Below, piece by piece: positions 36,480-45,980 of a stretch of DNA of 64,000 bases. Source of the DNA: Bacillus sp. es.036 (GTDB taxonomy: Bacteria > Bacillota > Bacilli > Bacillales > Guptibacillaceae); NCBI RefSeq assembly GCF_002563635.1, contig NZ_PDIZ01000001.1:1364001-1428000 (forward strand), given 5' to 3'. Below the pieces are notes generated by a model, which saw only the letters and a list, made by a program, of their open reading frames with translations, made no database searches and was not told the origin of the DNA. The position numbers and the translations under genes are program-made. Position 1 is the first letter of the stretch, and each line of letters begins with the position of its first letter.

Positions 36480-37760
36480 ATGGCAGATCTTAGAACGAAC
36501 CTTGCGGGAATTACTTCACCGAACCCATTTTGGCTCGCATCTGCACCACCTACGAACTCAGGCTATCAAGTGCAGCGTGCGTTTGAAGCAGGATGGGGAG
36601 GAGCTGTTTGGAAAACGTTAGGGGATCCAATTCTAAATGTTTCTTCAAGATACGCAGCCGTTCACTTTAATGGGCAGCGCGTAGCTGGATTTAATAATAT
36701 TGAGCTCATCACGGATCGACCACTGGAAGTGAATTTAAAAGAAATCTATGAAACGAAGAAAAAATTTCCAAATCACGCTGTAGTTGCTTCGTTAATGGTT
36801 GAGCCCAATCAAGATGCATGGCATGAAATTGTTAAAAAGACAGAGGCGGCAGGTGTCGATGGTCTCGAACTTAACTTTGGTTGTCCTCATGGAATGGCTG
36901 AACGAGGAATGGGGTCTGCGTCCGGGCAAGTGCCTGAACTTGTAGAAAAGCAAACCTATTGGGCCAAAGAAGCGGCTGAAACACCAGTTATAGTTAAGTT
37001 AACACCTAATATTACGGATATTACTGCTACGGCTGAGGCTGCTGTTAGGGGTGGAGCCGATGCGGTGAGCATGATTAATACGATTAATAGTCTTGCTGGA
37101 GTGGATATTGATACGTGGCGACCCATTCCGCATGTTGGAGGAAAAGGCGCACATGGTGGCTATTGTGGACCTGCCGTGAAGCCGATCGCATTAAACATGG
37201 TCAGTGAATGTGCTAGGAATAGTCGTATTAATGTCCCGATTTCTGGTATGGGTGGCGTATCTAATTGGCAGAATGCGATTGAATTTATGTTAATGGGCGC
37301 AAGCAATGTACAAATTTGTACAGCAGCGATGCACCACGGTTTCCGCATTGTCGAAGATCTTATCGACGGTTTGTCTACGTATCTTGATGAAAGAGGCATT
37401 CTTTCAGTTCAAGACATTATTGGAAAATCTGTTCCTACCTTTTCAGACTGGGGAAACCTCGACCTTAATTACAAAGTTGTCGCGCGGATTAATAATGACG
37501 TTTGCATTAATTGCAATAAATGTCACATTGCCTGCGAAGACACTTCTCATCAATGTATTGATATGTTAAAAGATCCACAAGGACATGCCATTCTTCAAGT
37601 AAGAGAAGAAGATTGTGTTGGCTGTAATTTATGTTCAATCGTCTGTCCAGTTGATGGTGCGATTGATATGGTGGAGCTAAAAAGTGACTTGCCACCGATG
37701 ACCTGGAATGAACGTCAATCGCTCATCGGTTCCCTTAAAGATCATAAAGTTACCAAGTAA
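36480..37760 (+). CDS. preA: Dihydropyrimidine dehydrogenase (NAD+) catalytic subunit PreA
   Basis: An FMN-dependent TIM-barrel subunit that reduces uracil and thymine. It has 426 residues. The dihydroorotate-dehydrogenase-like barrel covers about residues 1-320, with LNFGCPHGM and the catalytic loop near GSASGQVPEL; the C terminus holds two 4Fe-4S motifs, CINCNKCHIACEDTSHQC and CVGCNLCSIVCPVDGA. It partners PreT encoded directly upstream. Confidence 0.95.
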   Translation: MADLRTNLAGITSPNPFWLASAPPTNSGYQVQRAFEAGWGGAVWKTLGDPILNVSSRYAAVHFNGQRVAGFNNIELITDRPLEVNLKEIYETKKKFPNHAVVASLMVEPNQDAWHEIVKKTEAAGVDGLELNFGCPHGMAERGMGSASGQVPELVEKQTYWAKEAAETPVIVKLTPNITDITATAEAAVRGGADAVSMINTINSLAGVDIDTWRPIPHVGGKGAHGGYCGPAVKPIALNMVSECARNSRINVPISGMGGVSNWQNAIEFMLMGASNVQICTAAMHHGFRIVEDLIDGLSTYLDERGILSVQDIIGKSVPTFSDWGNLDLNYKVVARINNDVCINCNKCHIACEDTSHQCIDMLKDPQGHAILQVREEDCVGCNLCSIVCPVDGAIDMVELKSDLPPMTWNERQSLIGSLKDHKVTK

Positions 37761-37775
37761 ATAGGAGGACTTAAA

Positions 37776-39194
37776 ATGAAAAAAATTATTCGAAATGGAA
37801 CGATTGTAACGGCAAGTGAAACGTATCAGGCAGATATTCTTATATCAAATGGCGTTATCTCTTCTATCGGAAAAAGCATTGAAGTGGAGGGTGCTGAAGT
37901 TGTTGATGCTACGGATCGCTATGTTTTTCCTGGCGGTATTGACCCCCATACACATCTTGAAATGCCATTTGGAGGCACAGTAACAAAAGACGATTTTGAA
38001 ACTGGAACGATAGCGGCAGCGTTTGGTGGAACAACCTCGGTCATTGATTTTTGTCTCACTGAAAAAGGAAAACCACTTTCTCACGCAATTAAAACGTGGC
38101 ATGACAAATCAAAAGATAAATCGGTTATCGATTATAGCTTTCACTTAATGATTAGTGAAATAAATGACGCTGTTTTGGATCAATTACCTGATGTGATCAA
38201 TCAAGAAGGAATTACATCTTTTAAAGTATTTATGGCCTATAAAAACGTCTTTCAAGCAGATGATGAAACACTTTATCGTACCCTTTTAGCAGCGAAAGAG
38301 CATGGGGCACTCGTCATGGTTCATGCGGAAAATGGAGATGTTATCGAATATTTAACAAAAGAAGCGCTAGCAAAAGGACAGACAGAGCCGATTTATCATG
38401 CTCTTACAAGGCCACCGGAAGTTGAAGGAGAGGCCACTGGGCGTGCTGCACAATTAACAGGACTCGCTTCTTCTCAATTATATGTCGTTCACGTAAGTTG
38501 CCAGGAGGCGGCTGATAAAATTGCGGAAGCAAGAAAGAAAGGCTATGACATACATGGAGAAACGTGTCCGCAATACCTTGTTTTAGACCAATCGTACTTA
38601 GAGAAACCTAACTTCGAAGGCGCAAAATATGTATGGAGTCCACCTCTGAGAGAAAAATGGAATCAGGATGCGCTGTGGAATGCACTTAGAACGGGACAGC
38701 TAGAAACAATTGGCTCGGATCAGTGCTCTTTTGACTTTAGTGGTCAAAAAGATTTGGGAAGAGATGATTTTACAAAAATTCCAAATGGCGGACCAATGAT
38801 TGAAGATCGATTTAGCATTCTTTTTTCAGAAGGTGTTCGAAAAGGTAGGATTTCGTTAAACAAATTTGTTGATATTACTTCTACAAAATCAGCTAAGCTA
38901 TTTGGGCTATTTCCAAAGAAAGGAACCATTTCGATTGGAGCTGATGCCGATTTAGTCATTTTTAATCCAGAAACAAAACGAAAAATTTCTGCCGACACTC
39001 ACCATATGGCAGTTGACTACAATGCGTTCGAAGGGATGGAAGTGACTGGTGAACCTGAAACAGTACTAGTAAGAGGAGAGTTTGTTATCAAAAACAAACA
39101 GTTTGTTGGAACACCGGGTTCAGGACAGTATCTGAAACGAGCAAAGTATGGCAAGACGACAAATATGACAGACAAGCCGATGATGATCCAGTAA
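37776..39194 (+). CDS. hydA: Dihydropyrimidinase (D-hydantoinase type)
   Basis: A zinc amidohydrolase that opens dihydrouracil to N-carbamoyl-beta-alanine, step two of the pathway. It has 472 residues. Metal ligands: HTH in IDPHTHLEMPF (about residues 58-60), the carboxylated Lys in SFKVFMAYKN (about 150), His in VMVHAENGD, His in YVVHVSC and Asp in IGSDQCSF. AGGAGG lies before the ATG, and the 15-nt gap to preA supports one operon. Confidence 0.95.
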   Translation: MKKIIRNGTIVTASETYQADILISNGVISSIGKSIEVEGAEVVDATDRYVFPGGIDPHTHLEMPFGGTVTKDDFETGTIAAAFGGTTSVIDFCLTEKGKPLSHAIKTWHDKSKDKSVIDYSFHLMISEINDAVLDQLPDVINQEGITSFKVFMAYKNVFQADDETLYRTLLAAKEHGALVMVHAENGDVIEYLTKEALAKGQTEPIYHALTRPPEVEGEATGRAAQLTGLASSQLYVVHVSCQEAADKIAEARKKGYDIHGETCPQYLVLDQSYLEKPNFEGAKYVWSPPLREKWNQDALWNALRTGQLETIGSDQCSFDFSGQKDLGRDDFTKIPNGGPMIEDRFSILFSEGVRKGRISLNKFVDITSTKSAKLFGLFPKKGTISIGADADLVIFNPETKRKISADTHHMAVDYNAFEGMEVTGEPETVLVRGEFVIKNKQFVGTPGSGQYLKRAKYGKTTNMTDKPMMIQ

Positions 39195-39218
39195 GAGACT
39201 GAAAAAGGAGATAGCTGA

Positions 39219-40700
39219 ATGAAAAAAGATGAAAGCTATTTAAAATCACCGGACCTTTTGCCAATTGCTCATAAGGATAAAAAGATCGGGACCGGCGGGT
39301 TTGCCATGATGTGGGTTGGGATGGCTGTTGTGCTTGCAGCGTTTGCAATTGGTGGAGCAGGGGTTCAATCCTTATCACTGACATGGGTCGTCGTTGCAAC
39401 GATTATTGGAACGATTGGAATTGGGTTGTTTATTACGGTGATAGGTGATATTGGCATTGAACATGGGTTATCTTTTCCCGTTTATATGAGAGCGCCTTTT
39501 GGAACGATTGGAACTCATATACCCTCAATCGTTAGAGGACTTGCAGCATCATTCTGGTTTGGAATCAACACTTACTTTGGCGCAACCGCGATGAATGCGA
39601 TTTTAAACGTTCTATTTGGATTTGATAACTGGTTCGTCTGTTTCCTTATATTTGCTACTGTTCAGCTTGTTAATACAGCGCTTGGCATTAAAGCTGTGGA
39701 ACGATTCGCAGATCTTGCCGCCCCTGTTATTATCATTATTTCGGTTTGGATGTACGCTTCTCTTTCAGAACAAGCCATTTCTCAAGGCAGAGAAGTGTGG
39801 GCTTGGATTGAAAGTCCTGTAACAGGTGGGGCTGCAGTAACTGCTTTTCTTGTCGTCATCTTTAGTAATATGGGATTTTGGGCAACGATTTCAGCTGACA
39901 TTCCATCGATCTCTCGCTTCATAAAAGCTCCTAAGTTTGAACGAAGCTGGGTAAAAAGAAATAAAGGAACACTTGTCGGAAGTATGGTTGCGTTACCGAT
40001 TACCCAGACCTTCATGGTCGTAATCGGTGGTGTGTCTTACATTGCTGTATCAAATTACGATCCAGTAGTTGCGTTACAAGAAGCCGCGACAGGTTTGGTG
40101 CTAGGTGTCCTTCTATTAATGATTGTACTTGCACAGTGGTCAACAAATGTTTCTGCAAATCTTGTGCCAGCCGCAACGATTTTTTCAAATGTTGGAGGTC
40201 CAAGAGTACCGTTTTGGGCTGGGGTATTCATTGCCGGGATTGTTGGATCGGTTGTTCAGCCTTGGAGTCTATTTAATATACTTATCCCTATTCTATTGAT
40301 CGTGGGTGGGATCTTATCCGCTATCGTTGGTATTCTCTTTGCTGACTATTATCTTTTACGAAAAAGACGCGTAAATGTGCCAGACTTGTATGAGAAAGAT
40401 GGCCAGTATCGCTATATGAACGGTGTTAACGCTGCTGGTTTTATCGCCTGGTTCATCGGGGGATTAGCTGCTTATTTTCTTTCTAACTACTCGTTTTTAG
40501 TCGGTTTTCTTGTAGGCGCCGGCACTTATTACGTATTAGCAAAGTACTGGTGGTTCAAAAAATACAAACAAGCAGAAATGCTTGATCCAAGTGATGAGAA
40601 ATATCTCGGCATTACAGTTGGGCGTGATTGGATCATCGGAAGTGACAGTGAATCTCAAGCTGTGCAAGAAGTCGGTAGTGGACTTGATGAAAGGAGGTAA
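39219..40700 (+). CDS. NCS1 family nucleobase permease (uracil/allantoin type)
   Basis: A 493-residue membrane transporter with about twelve helices. NCS1 landmarks are SLTWVVVATIIGTIGIG, RAPFGTIGTHIPSIVRGL and DYYLLRKRRVNVPDLY. In this operon uracil or another pyrimidine is the expected substrate, although NCS1 sequences alone do not separate uracil, cytosine, hydantoin and allantoin carriers. AAAGGAG precedes the ATG. The end of the gene contains the RBS of the next small gene. Confidence 0.92.
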   Translation: MKKDESYLKSPDLLPIAHKDKKIGTGGFAMMWVGMAVVLAAFAIGGAGVQSLSLTWVVVATIIGTIGIGLFITVIGDIGIEHGLSFPVYMRAPFGTIGTHIPSIVRGLAASFWFGINTYFGATAMNAILNVLFGFDNWFVCFLIFATVQLVNTALGIKAVERFADLAAPVIIIISVWMYASLSEQAISQGREVWAWIESPVTGGAAVTAFLVVIFSNMGFWATISADIPSISRFIKAPKFERSWVKRNKGTLVGSMVALPITQTFMVVIGGVSYIAVSNYDPVVALQEAATGLVLGVLLLMIVLAQWSTNVSANLVPAATIFSNVGGPRVPFWAGVFIAGIVGSVVQPWSLFNILIPILLIVGGILSAIVGILFADYYLLRKRRVNVPDLYEKDGQYRYMNGVNAAGFIAWFIGGLAAYFLSNYSFLVGFLVGAGTYYVLAKYWWFKKYKQAEMLDPSDEKYLGITVGRDWIIGSDSESQAVQEVGSGLDERR

Positions 40701-40704
40701 GGTG

Positions 40705-40935
40705 ATGAAAGAACATCAGCATTACTTAATTGAACGCGAGAAGATCGACTATTTTATTGATCGTGGCTATCGCATTAATGGAATTACGGAAAATTTAAGT
40801 GGAGCCTTCATCGAGTTTGTTCTAAAGGACGTAAAGTCAGGTGAAATTTCGAATGAAATTCTTCATATTCAGACAGCAAATGGGAGAAAATATTTCTCAG
40901 CTCTTCTATTAAAACAGATCCAATCCGTTACCTAA
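40705..40935 (+). CDS. Small hypothetical protein in the pyrimidine catabolic operon
   Basis: A 76-residue acidic/basic mixed protein starting at ATG 40705, 8 nt after AAGGAGG, which lies at the very end of the permease gene. It runs without terminator from the permease and into the next small gene. I see no known motif; predicted alternating strands (GYRINGIT, GAFIEFVLKD, EILHIQT) suggest a small alpha/beta fold. Its place in the operon suggests a role tied to pyrimidine breakdown or its control, but no function can be assigned. Confidence 0.72.
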   Translation: MKEHQHYLIEREKIDYFIDRGYRINGITENLSGAFIEFVLKDVKSGEISNEILHIQTANGRKYFSALLLKQIQSVT

Positions 40936-40949
40936 GGAGGAGGGAAGAG

Positions 40950-41192
40950 ATGGAGTACAACTTGTATTCAAAAGATAGCGCCTATCCATGTGAAGTGACG
41001 ATCGATGAGGAAAACGGTCGCTATATGATAAGAAAAGCGGATACGAGCGGAGAAATATTTAATTCAGCAGCGGAATTAACGTCATGGATTCGATCCAATT
41101 GGAAAGAGACGGACTTTCGAAGTAAAAAACAGTATTATTATCTCATGGAACTATTAGATGAATATGAATGGGAAGTCGAATCCGGGCAATAG
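40950..41192 (+). CDS. Second small hypothetical protein in the pyrimidine catabolic operon
   Basis: An 80-residue acidic protein that I do not recognise. AAGGAGGAGGG lies in front of the ATG and the gap to the preceding small gene is 14 nt. Residues 1-45 look beta-rich (CEVTIDEENGRYMIRKAD), followed by an amphipathic helix with aromatic residues near the end (YYYLMELLDEYEWEVE). The operon terminator overlaps its stop codon, so this is the last gene of the preT-preA-hydA-permease unit. Confidence 0.75.
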   Translation: MEYNLYSKDSAYPCEVTIDEENGRYMIRKADTSGEIFNSAAELTSWIRSNWKETDFRSKKQYYYLMELLDEYEWEVESGQ

Positions 41193-41209
41193 TTGTCCGG
41201 TGTTTTTTT
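41182..41209 (+). terminator. Terminator of the pyrimidine operon, overlapping the last stop codon
   Basis: CCGGGCAA pairs with TTGTCCGG (one G-T pair) around TAG, which is the stop codon of the preceding gene, and is followed by a T run. Confidence 0.85.
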
Positions 41210-41340
41210 ATTTATTATATAAATTTCATATACCGTACAAATATCAAATAAATAAAATCTGGCATTATGACTAATTGTGTCACAATATAGAGAATAAGTA
41301 GAAATGATTTTGATGATATAGTAAAGTTATTCTCACGAGA

Positions 41341-41354
41341 TGTAAGCGCTAACA
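41341..41354 (+). promoter_or_regulatory. Catabolite-responsive element (cre) upstream of pucR
   Basis: TGTAAGCGCTAACA fits the CcpA consensus TGWAANCGNTNWCA at every position. It lies 98 nt before the pucR start codon in the 240-nt gap after the pyrimidine operon, so glucose repression of pucR and possibly of the genes after it is likely. Confidence 0.75.
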
Positions 41355-41451
41355 TAAATGATGACTGAAAGATAATCTTCCACAATTCCCCATCATTACA
41401 AAACTTCATGGTTAGATTAATCATATAATCTTCAGAAGAGGAAGTGATCGG

Positions 41452-43050
41452 ATGCTGCGAATGACCAGTTTAACAGTCCATGAAGTGTTAGAAAGAGATC
41501 ATTTTCAACATGCTACTGTCATAGCTGGTAAAGAGGGCTTAACTAGACGAATTAAATGGGTGCACGTGATGGAAGTAACGAGTGTAAAACAGCTTTTACA
41601 TGGAGAAGAATTAATTCTATCGACTGGCTTTGTATGGAAAGATAATGTGCAGGTTTTTCGTTCGATCGTAAAACAATTGATACAAAGTCATGCTGCAGGT
41701 CTTTGTATTGAAATTGGTACATATATGGATCATATCCCCTTAGAAATTATCGAACTGGCTAATGAACATCAATTCCCCATCATTGTATTTACAAAAGAAG
41801 TTCGCTTTGTAGATATCACTCAAGATCTTCACTCCCTTTTAATTGCCCATCATTATCAAATGATTTCAGATCTCGAACAATTTTCACAAGAGCTCAACCG
41901 TCTCCTTCTTCTTCCTGGATGTTTAACGAAGATTTTATCGCTATTGTCTATAAAAACAGGTATGCAGGTTATTTATAATCCAAAAGAAGCAGCGCCTATT
42001 TTTGTGCCAGAAGCGACAGAAGAAAAACGAGAAACTTTCATGCATTTTCTGAAAATCCAACCTGACGGGAAAGGGCTCGTACTTCAACCCGTTCGTGCAA
42101 TGGATTATCATTTTGCAAACCTTAGCCTTGTACCAGCACAGCATGCGTCCGTCTCAGATTATGACATGTTACTACTTGATCGTAGCGCAACCGCAATTGC
42201 TCAATATCTTCTTCGAGAGCTATATATTGAAGAAAAGAAGCGAGCATTAGAGACAGAGTGGTTATATGACTGGCTTGAAGGTAAGCACACGGAAGAGCGA
42301 ATTTTGTCCTATCTCGTTGACGTAGACGAAACACTCATACCACGTGGACTTCATGTATGTACATGCAAATTTAAAAAGCCACATGATTCATACACATCTT
42401 CTCAAATGACGTATTTCATGCTCCTTATGCGTTCGATGTTTGAGCAAGAAGGTTTTTTTATATTATCGTTAACAACTCGGAATAAGCTGATCATTATCGT
42501 ACTAAATAGGCGGACAGAAGAAAATGTGGAAGAACGATTGCGTGAAGCTTTTAACCGTTTTCTACAAAGTGATATTTTACAGAAAGAAACCGTACCAGAA
42601 GTTGAAAAAATTGGGGTTGGGAAACATGTCCGATTATTAAAAGACATGCACAGAAGCTATGATTCGTCGCTTGAAACCATCACGATGAATGACAAGATAC
42701 CGACAAACCCTTCCCTCGTTACCTATTACAACGACTTTCATATCTATCGTATGATCTTCCACCTGGCAAAAGGAAAAGAGCTAAATGAGTTTATGTATGA
42801 TTATTTAGATCCGGTTATTGAATATGATGTAAAGAACAATAGTAATCTTTTAAACACCTTGAAAGTCTATATGTGTTGTAATGGTTCAAAAAAGGAAACT
42901 GCTGAACAACTCTATGTAGTGAGACAAACACTCTATCACCGCTTAGAAAAACTAGAGGAATTGCTTGGCCCAGATTTCATGTGTTCTCCGAAACGTTTAG
43001 CAATCGAATTCGCTATTCATGCATACAGTTATTTAAAACAGCAGGGCTAA
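41452..43050 (+). CDS. PucR-family transcriptional regulator
   Basis: A 532-residue regulator. The N-terminal PucR domain (LTVHEVLERDHFQHATVIAG, then GEELILSTG) occupies about residues 1-125, the middle is a GGDEF-like remnant, and the C-terminal helix-turn-helix is in KKETAEQLYVVRQTLYHRLE. PucR proteins control purine, pyrimidine or amino acid catabolism. Placed between the uracil operon and the genes for the lower pathway, it is the obvious candidate regulator for both. GAGGAAGTG precedes the ATG. Confidence 0.88.
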   Translation: MLRMTSLTVHEVLERDHFQHATVIAGKEGLTRRIKWVHVMEVTSVKQLLHGEELILSTGFVWKDNVQVFRSIVKQLIQSHAAGLCIEIGTYMDHIPLEIIELANEHQFPIIVFTKEVRFVDITQDLHSLLIAHHYQMISDLEQFSQELNRLLLLPGCLTKILSLLSIKTGMQVIYNPKEAAPIFVPEATEEKRETFMHFLKIQPDGKGLVLQPVRAMDYHFANLSLVPAQHASVSDYDMLLLDRSATAIAQYLLRELYIEEKKRALETEWLYDWLEGKHTEERILSYLVDVDETLIPRGLHVCTCKFKKPHDSYTSSQMTYFMLLMRSMFEQEGFFILSLTTRNKLIIIVLNRRTEENVEERLREAFNRFLQSDILQKETVPEVEKIGVGKHVRLLKDMHRSYDSSLETITMNDKIPTNPSLVTYYNDFHIYRMIFHLAKGKELNEFMYDYLDPVIEYDVKNNSNLLNTLKVYMCCNGSKKETAEQLYVVRQTLYHRLEKLEELLGPDFMCSPKRLAIEFAIHAYSYLKQQG

Positions 43051-43063
43051 ATGTGCAACGTGT

Positions 43064-43099
43064 ACAAAACGTAGCATATCCATGTTACGTTTTGTCTAA
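43064..43099 (+). repeat. 10-bp perfect inverted repeat after pucR: terminator or operator
   Basis: ACAAAACGTA (43064-43073) and TACGTTTTGT (43086-43095) with a 12-nt spacer. It lies 14 nt after the pucR stop and 65 nt before the dehydrogenase start. The right arm ends TTTTGTCT, a weak T run, so it may terminate pucR or be a protein binding site for the downstream genes. Confidence 0.6.
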
Positions 43100-43159
43100 T
43101 GAATGAAAGCCGTTACATCCCCTACAATGAAAATAGGAAAGATTAAAGGAGGGCATGTA

Positions 43160-44626
43160 ATGACTGTTGTAAAAAAGGGAACCACTTTATTAAAAAACTT
43201 TGTCAACGGAGAATGGGTGAGCGCCAAAAGTAAAGATACGCTTGAGGTACCAAATCCTGCAACTGATGAAAACCTAGCATTTGTGCCACTGTCTTCAAAA
43301 GAGGACGTGGATCTTGCGGTTAGTGCTGCATCAGCTGCCTATCAAACATGGAGTAAAGTACCTGTTCCGAAAAGGGCACGCATCCTTTTTAAGTATCACT
43401 CCCTTTTAGTGAAACACCATGATGAACTAGCAGAACTAGTTGTAAAAGAAAATGGTAAAAGCTTTAAAGAAGCTCATGGAGAAGTGCTTCGAGGTATTGA
43501 GTGTGTAGAGTTTGCAACAGGTGCCCCTTCTTTAATGATGGGAGACAATCTGTTGACGATTGCAGAAAATATTGATTCAGAAATGTTCCGCTATCCAGTA
43601 GGAGTAGTCGGAGGGATTACACCTTTTAACTTTCCAATGATGGTGCCACATTGGATGTTTCCACTTGCGATCGCGTGTGGCAATACGTTTGTCTTAAAGC
43701 CTTCTGAACGAACGCCAATTCTTGCTAATCGTATGGCTGAATTATTAACAGAAGCAGGATTACCAAAAGGCGTATTTAATATCGTGCACGGAGCACATGA
43801 CGTTGTAAATGGCTTATTAGAACATGATGACATAAAAGCAATTTCATTTGTCGGATCCCAACCAGTTGCTAAATATGTCTATGAAGAAGCTGCCTCTCGT
43901 GGTAAAAGAGTGCAGGCCCTTTCTGGAGCCAAAAATCATCATATTGTTATGCCCGATGCTGATATTGAGAAAGCAGTACAACAAGTCATAAGCTCAACAT
44001 TTGGTAGTGCTGGACAGCGGTGTATGGCTTGTAGTGCCGTTGTGATTGTTGGAGATGGTGAGTCATTTATTTCTGCACTTAAAGAAAAAGCAGATGATTT
44101 AAAAATGGGAAATGGTTTAGATGAAGAAGTTCTACTAACGCCTGTTATCCGAAAATCTCATCGAGAAAAAGTGCTAGGTTATATCGATAAAGGATTAGAA
44201 GAAGGGGCAGCGTTAATTCGTGATGGTCGCAGAGAAATAGATGCTCACGAAGAAGGGAACTTTCTTGGACCAACAATATTTGATGAAGTAACGCCTGATA
44301 TGACGATTGCGAAAGAAGAAATATTCGCACCTGTTCTAAGCTTGTTACATGCAGATTCGATCGATTCCGCTCTCGGCATTCTTCGTAAATCACGATATGG
44401 AAATGGTGCGACTATTTATACGAAAGATGCAGGTGTGATTAGGCAATTCCGTGAAGAAGCAGATGCGGGGATGCTTGGTGTTAATGTTGGTGTACCAGCT
44501 CCTATGGCTTTTTTCCCTTTTTCAGGATGGAAAGATTCTTTTTATGGGGATCTGCATGCAAATGGAAAAGATGGTGTCAATTTTTATACAAGAAGAAAAA
44601 TGATTACAACTCGCTTTGACTACTAG
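43160..44626 (+). CDS. mmsA: CoA-acylating (methyl)malonate-semialdehyde dehydrogenase
   Basis: Converts malonate semialdehyde (from beta-alanine) or methylmalonate semialdehyde (from 3-aminoisobutyrate) with CoA and NAD+ to acetyl-CoA or propionyl-CoA and CO2. The ATG 43160 behind AAAGGAGGG gives 488 residues; an in-frame ATG at 43103 lacks an RBS. The NAD-site GVVGGITPFNFPMM, the Glu-loop replaced in this subfamily (LSGAKNHHIVMPDADIEKA) and the catalytic Cys in GSAGQRCMA are typical of MmsA. Here it would complete uracil and thymine breakdown. Confidence 0.92.
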   Translation: MTVVKKGTTLLKNFVNGEWVSAKSKDTLEVPNPATDENLAFVPLSSKEDVDLAVSAASAAYQTWSKVPVPKRARILFKYHSLLVKHHDELAELVVKENGKSFKEAHGEVLRGIECVEFATGAPSLMMGDNLLTIAENIDSEMFRYPVGVVGGITPFNFPMMVPHWMFPLAIACGNTFVLKPSERTPILANRMAELLTEAGLPKGVFNIVHGAHDVVNGLLEHDDIKAISFVGSQPVAKYVYEEAASRGKRVQALSGAKNHHIVMPDADIEKAVQQVISSTFGSAGQRCMACSAVVIVGDGESFISALKEKADDLKMGNGLDEEVLLTPVIRKSHREKVLGYIDKGLEEGAALIRDGRREIDAHEEGNFLGPTIFDEVTPDMTIAKEEIFAPVLSLLHADSIDSALGILRKSRYGNGATIYTKDAGVIRQFREEADAGMLGVNVGVPAPMAFFPFSGWKDSFYGDLHANGKDGVNFYTRRKMITTRFDY

Positions 44627-44641
44627 AGGGGAGAGAAGAGT

Positions 44642-45979
44642 ATGCAAACTGCTCACGAGAATCTTGCAGGAAAAGACGAGAAATATGTTTGGCATGCGAT
44701 GCGACCATATGATCCGAAATCGACAATGGTAATTGAAAAAGCAAAAGGCGCGTGGTTATCTGATTACGATGGGAATCAATTTCTTGATGCTATGGCGGGT
44801 CTTTGGTGTGTGAATGTTGGATATGGTCGAGAAGAGCTCGCTCAGGCAGCTTTCGATCAGCTTAAAGAACTATCTTATTATCCCTTAACACATACACATG
44901 CTCCGGCGATTAAATTAGCGGAAAAGTTAAATGAAATGCTTGGTGGAGGATATGTCATCTTCTTTTCAAACAGCGGTTCTGAAGCAAATGAAACTGCATT
45001 TAAGATCGCCAGGCAGTATCATGAGCAAAAAGGGGAAGGAAGTAGACATAAAATTGTTTCACGTTATCGGGCGTATCATGGAAATACGATGGGGTCATTA
45101 GCTGCAACCGGTCAGGCACAGCGGAAGTATAAGTATGAACCGCTTGGCCAGGGCTTTTTACATGTGCAGCCACCAGATACGTACCGTGATGTAGAAGACG
45201 ATCGGGTTCAACTTGCGTCCGTCAAAGCAGTTGACGATCTGATGACCTGGGAACTGAGTCAGACTGTAGCAGCAATGATCATGGAACCCATCATCACAGG
45301 TGGAGGAATCATCATGCCTCAACAAGATTACATGAAATCCGTAAAAGAAGTATGCGAAAAGCACGGTGCTCTTTTAATCTGTGATGAAGTGATTTGTGGT
45401 TTTGGAAGAACAGGTAAAGCATTTGGTTTTATGAATTACGATGTTAAACCTGACATTGTAACAATGGCAAAGGGGCTAACGAGTGGATACCTTCCTTTAT
45501 CAGCTACAGCAGTGAAAGAAGAAATTTATGAAGCATTTAAAGGGAAAGGTTCATATGATCACTTTCGTCACATAAATACATTCGGAGGTAATCCTGCATC
45601 ATGCGCACTTGCTCTAAAAAATCTAGAAATTATGGAACGGGAAAAGCTTTTCGACCGGTCTCAAGAATTAGGAGAAAAGCTGAAGCGTCAATTAATAGAG
45701 CAGTTATCTTCTCATTCCAATGTCGGCGATATCCGTGGGAAAGGGTTGTTGATTGGAATTGAGCTTGTTGAAGACAAAAGGACAAAAAAACCGCTTGCCG
45801 TGGGGGAACTAAATAAAGTGATCGGTTATTGCAAATCGAAGGGAGTAATCATCGGAAAAAATGGTGACACCGTAGCAGGTTATAATAATGTTCTTACGAT
45901 GGCCCCTCCATTAATGATCGAAGAAAAAGACATCGATTTACTTGTGGATACCATTGTAGAAGGAATATCCCATTTATAA
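44642..45979 (+). CDS. Class III aminotransferase, probable beta-alanine:pyruvate transaminase
   Basis: A PLP-dependent omega-aminotransferase, 445 residues. PLP-site landmarks are SNSGSEANETAFK, the Asp in LICDEVICGFGRTGK and the Lys in MAKGLTSGYLPLSA. By context it removes the amino group of beta-alanine (or 3-aminoisobutyrate) to give malonate semialdehyde for the preceding dehydrogenase; sequence alone would allow other omega-amino acids. A GAGGGGAGAG RBS precedes the ATG and the gap to mmsA is 15 nt. Confidence 0.88.
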   Translation: MQTAHENLAGKDEKYVWHAMRPYDPKSTMVIEKAKGAWLSDYDGNQFLDAMAGLWCVNVGYGREELAQAAFDQLKELSYYPLTHTHAPAIKLAEKLNEMLGGGYVIFFSNSGSEANETAFKIARQYHEQKGEGSRHKIVSRYRAYHGNTMGSLAATGQAQRKYKYEPLGQGFLHVQPPDTYRDVEDDRVQLASVKAVDDLMTWELSQTVAAMIMEPIITGGGIIMPQQDYMKSVKEVCEKHGALLICDEVICGFGRTGKAFGFMNYDVKPDIVTMAKGLTSGYLPLSATAVKEEIYEAFKGKGSYDHFRHINTFGGNPASCALALKNLEIMEREKLFDRSQELGEKLKRQLIEQLSSHSNVGDIRGKGLLIGIELVEDKRTKKPLAVGELNKVIGYCKSKGVIIGKNGDTVAGYNNVLTMAPPLMIEEKDIDLLVDTIVEGISHL

Positions 45980-45980
45980 A

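Noticed and set aside
41215-41424. 69-residue minus-strand open frame in the gap before pucR
   Set aside because: No RBS, and it lies across the probable pucR promoter and cre site.
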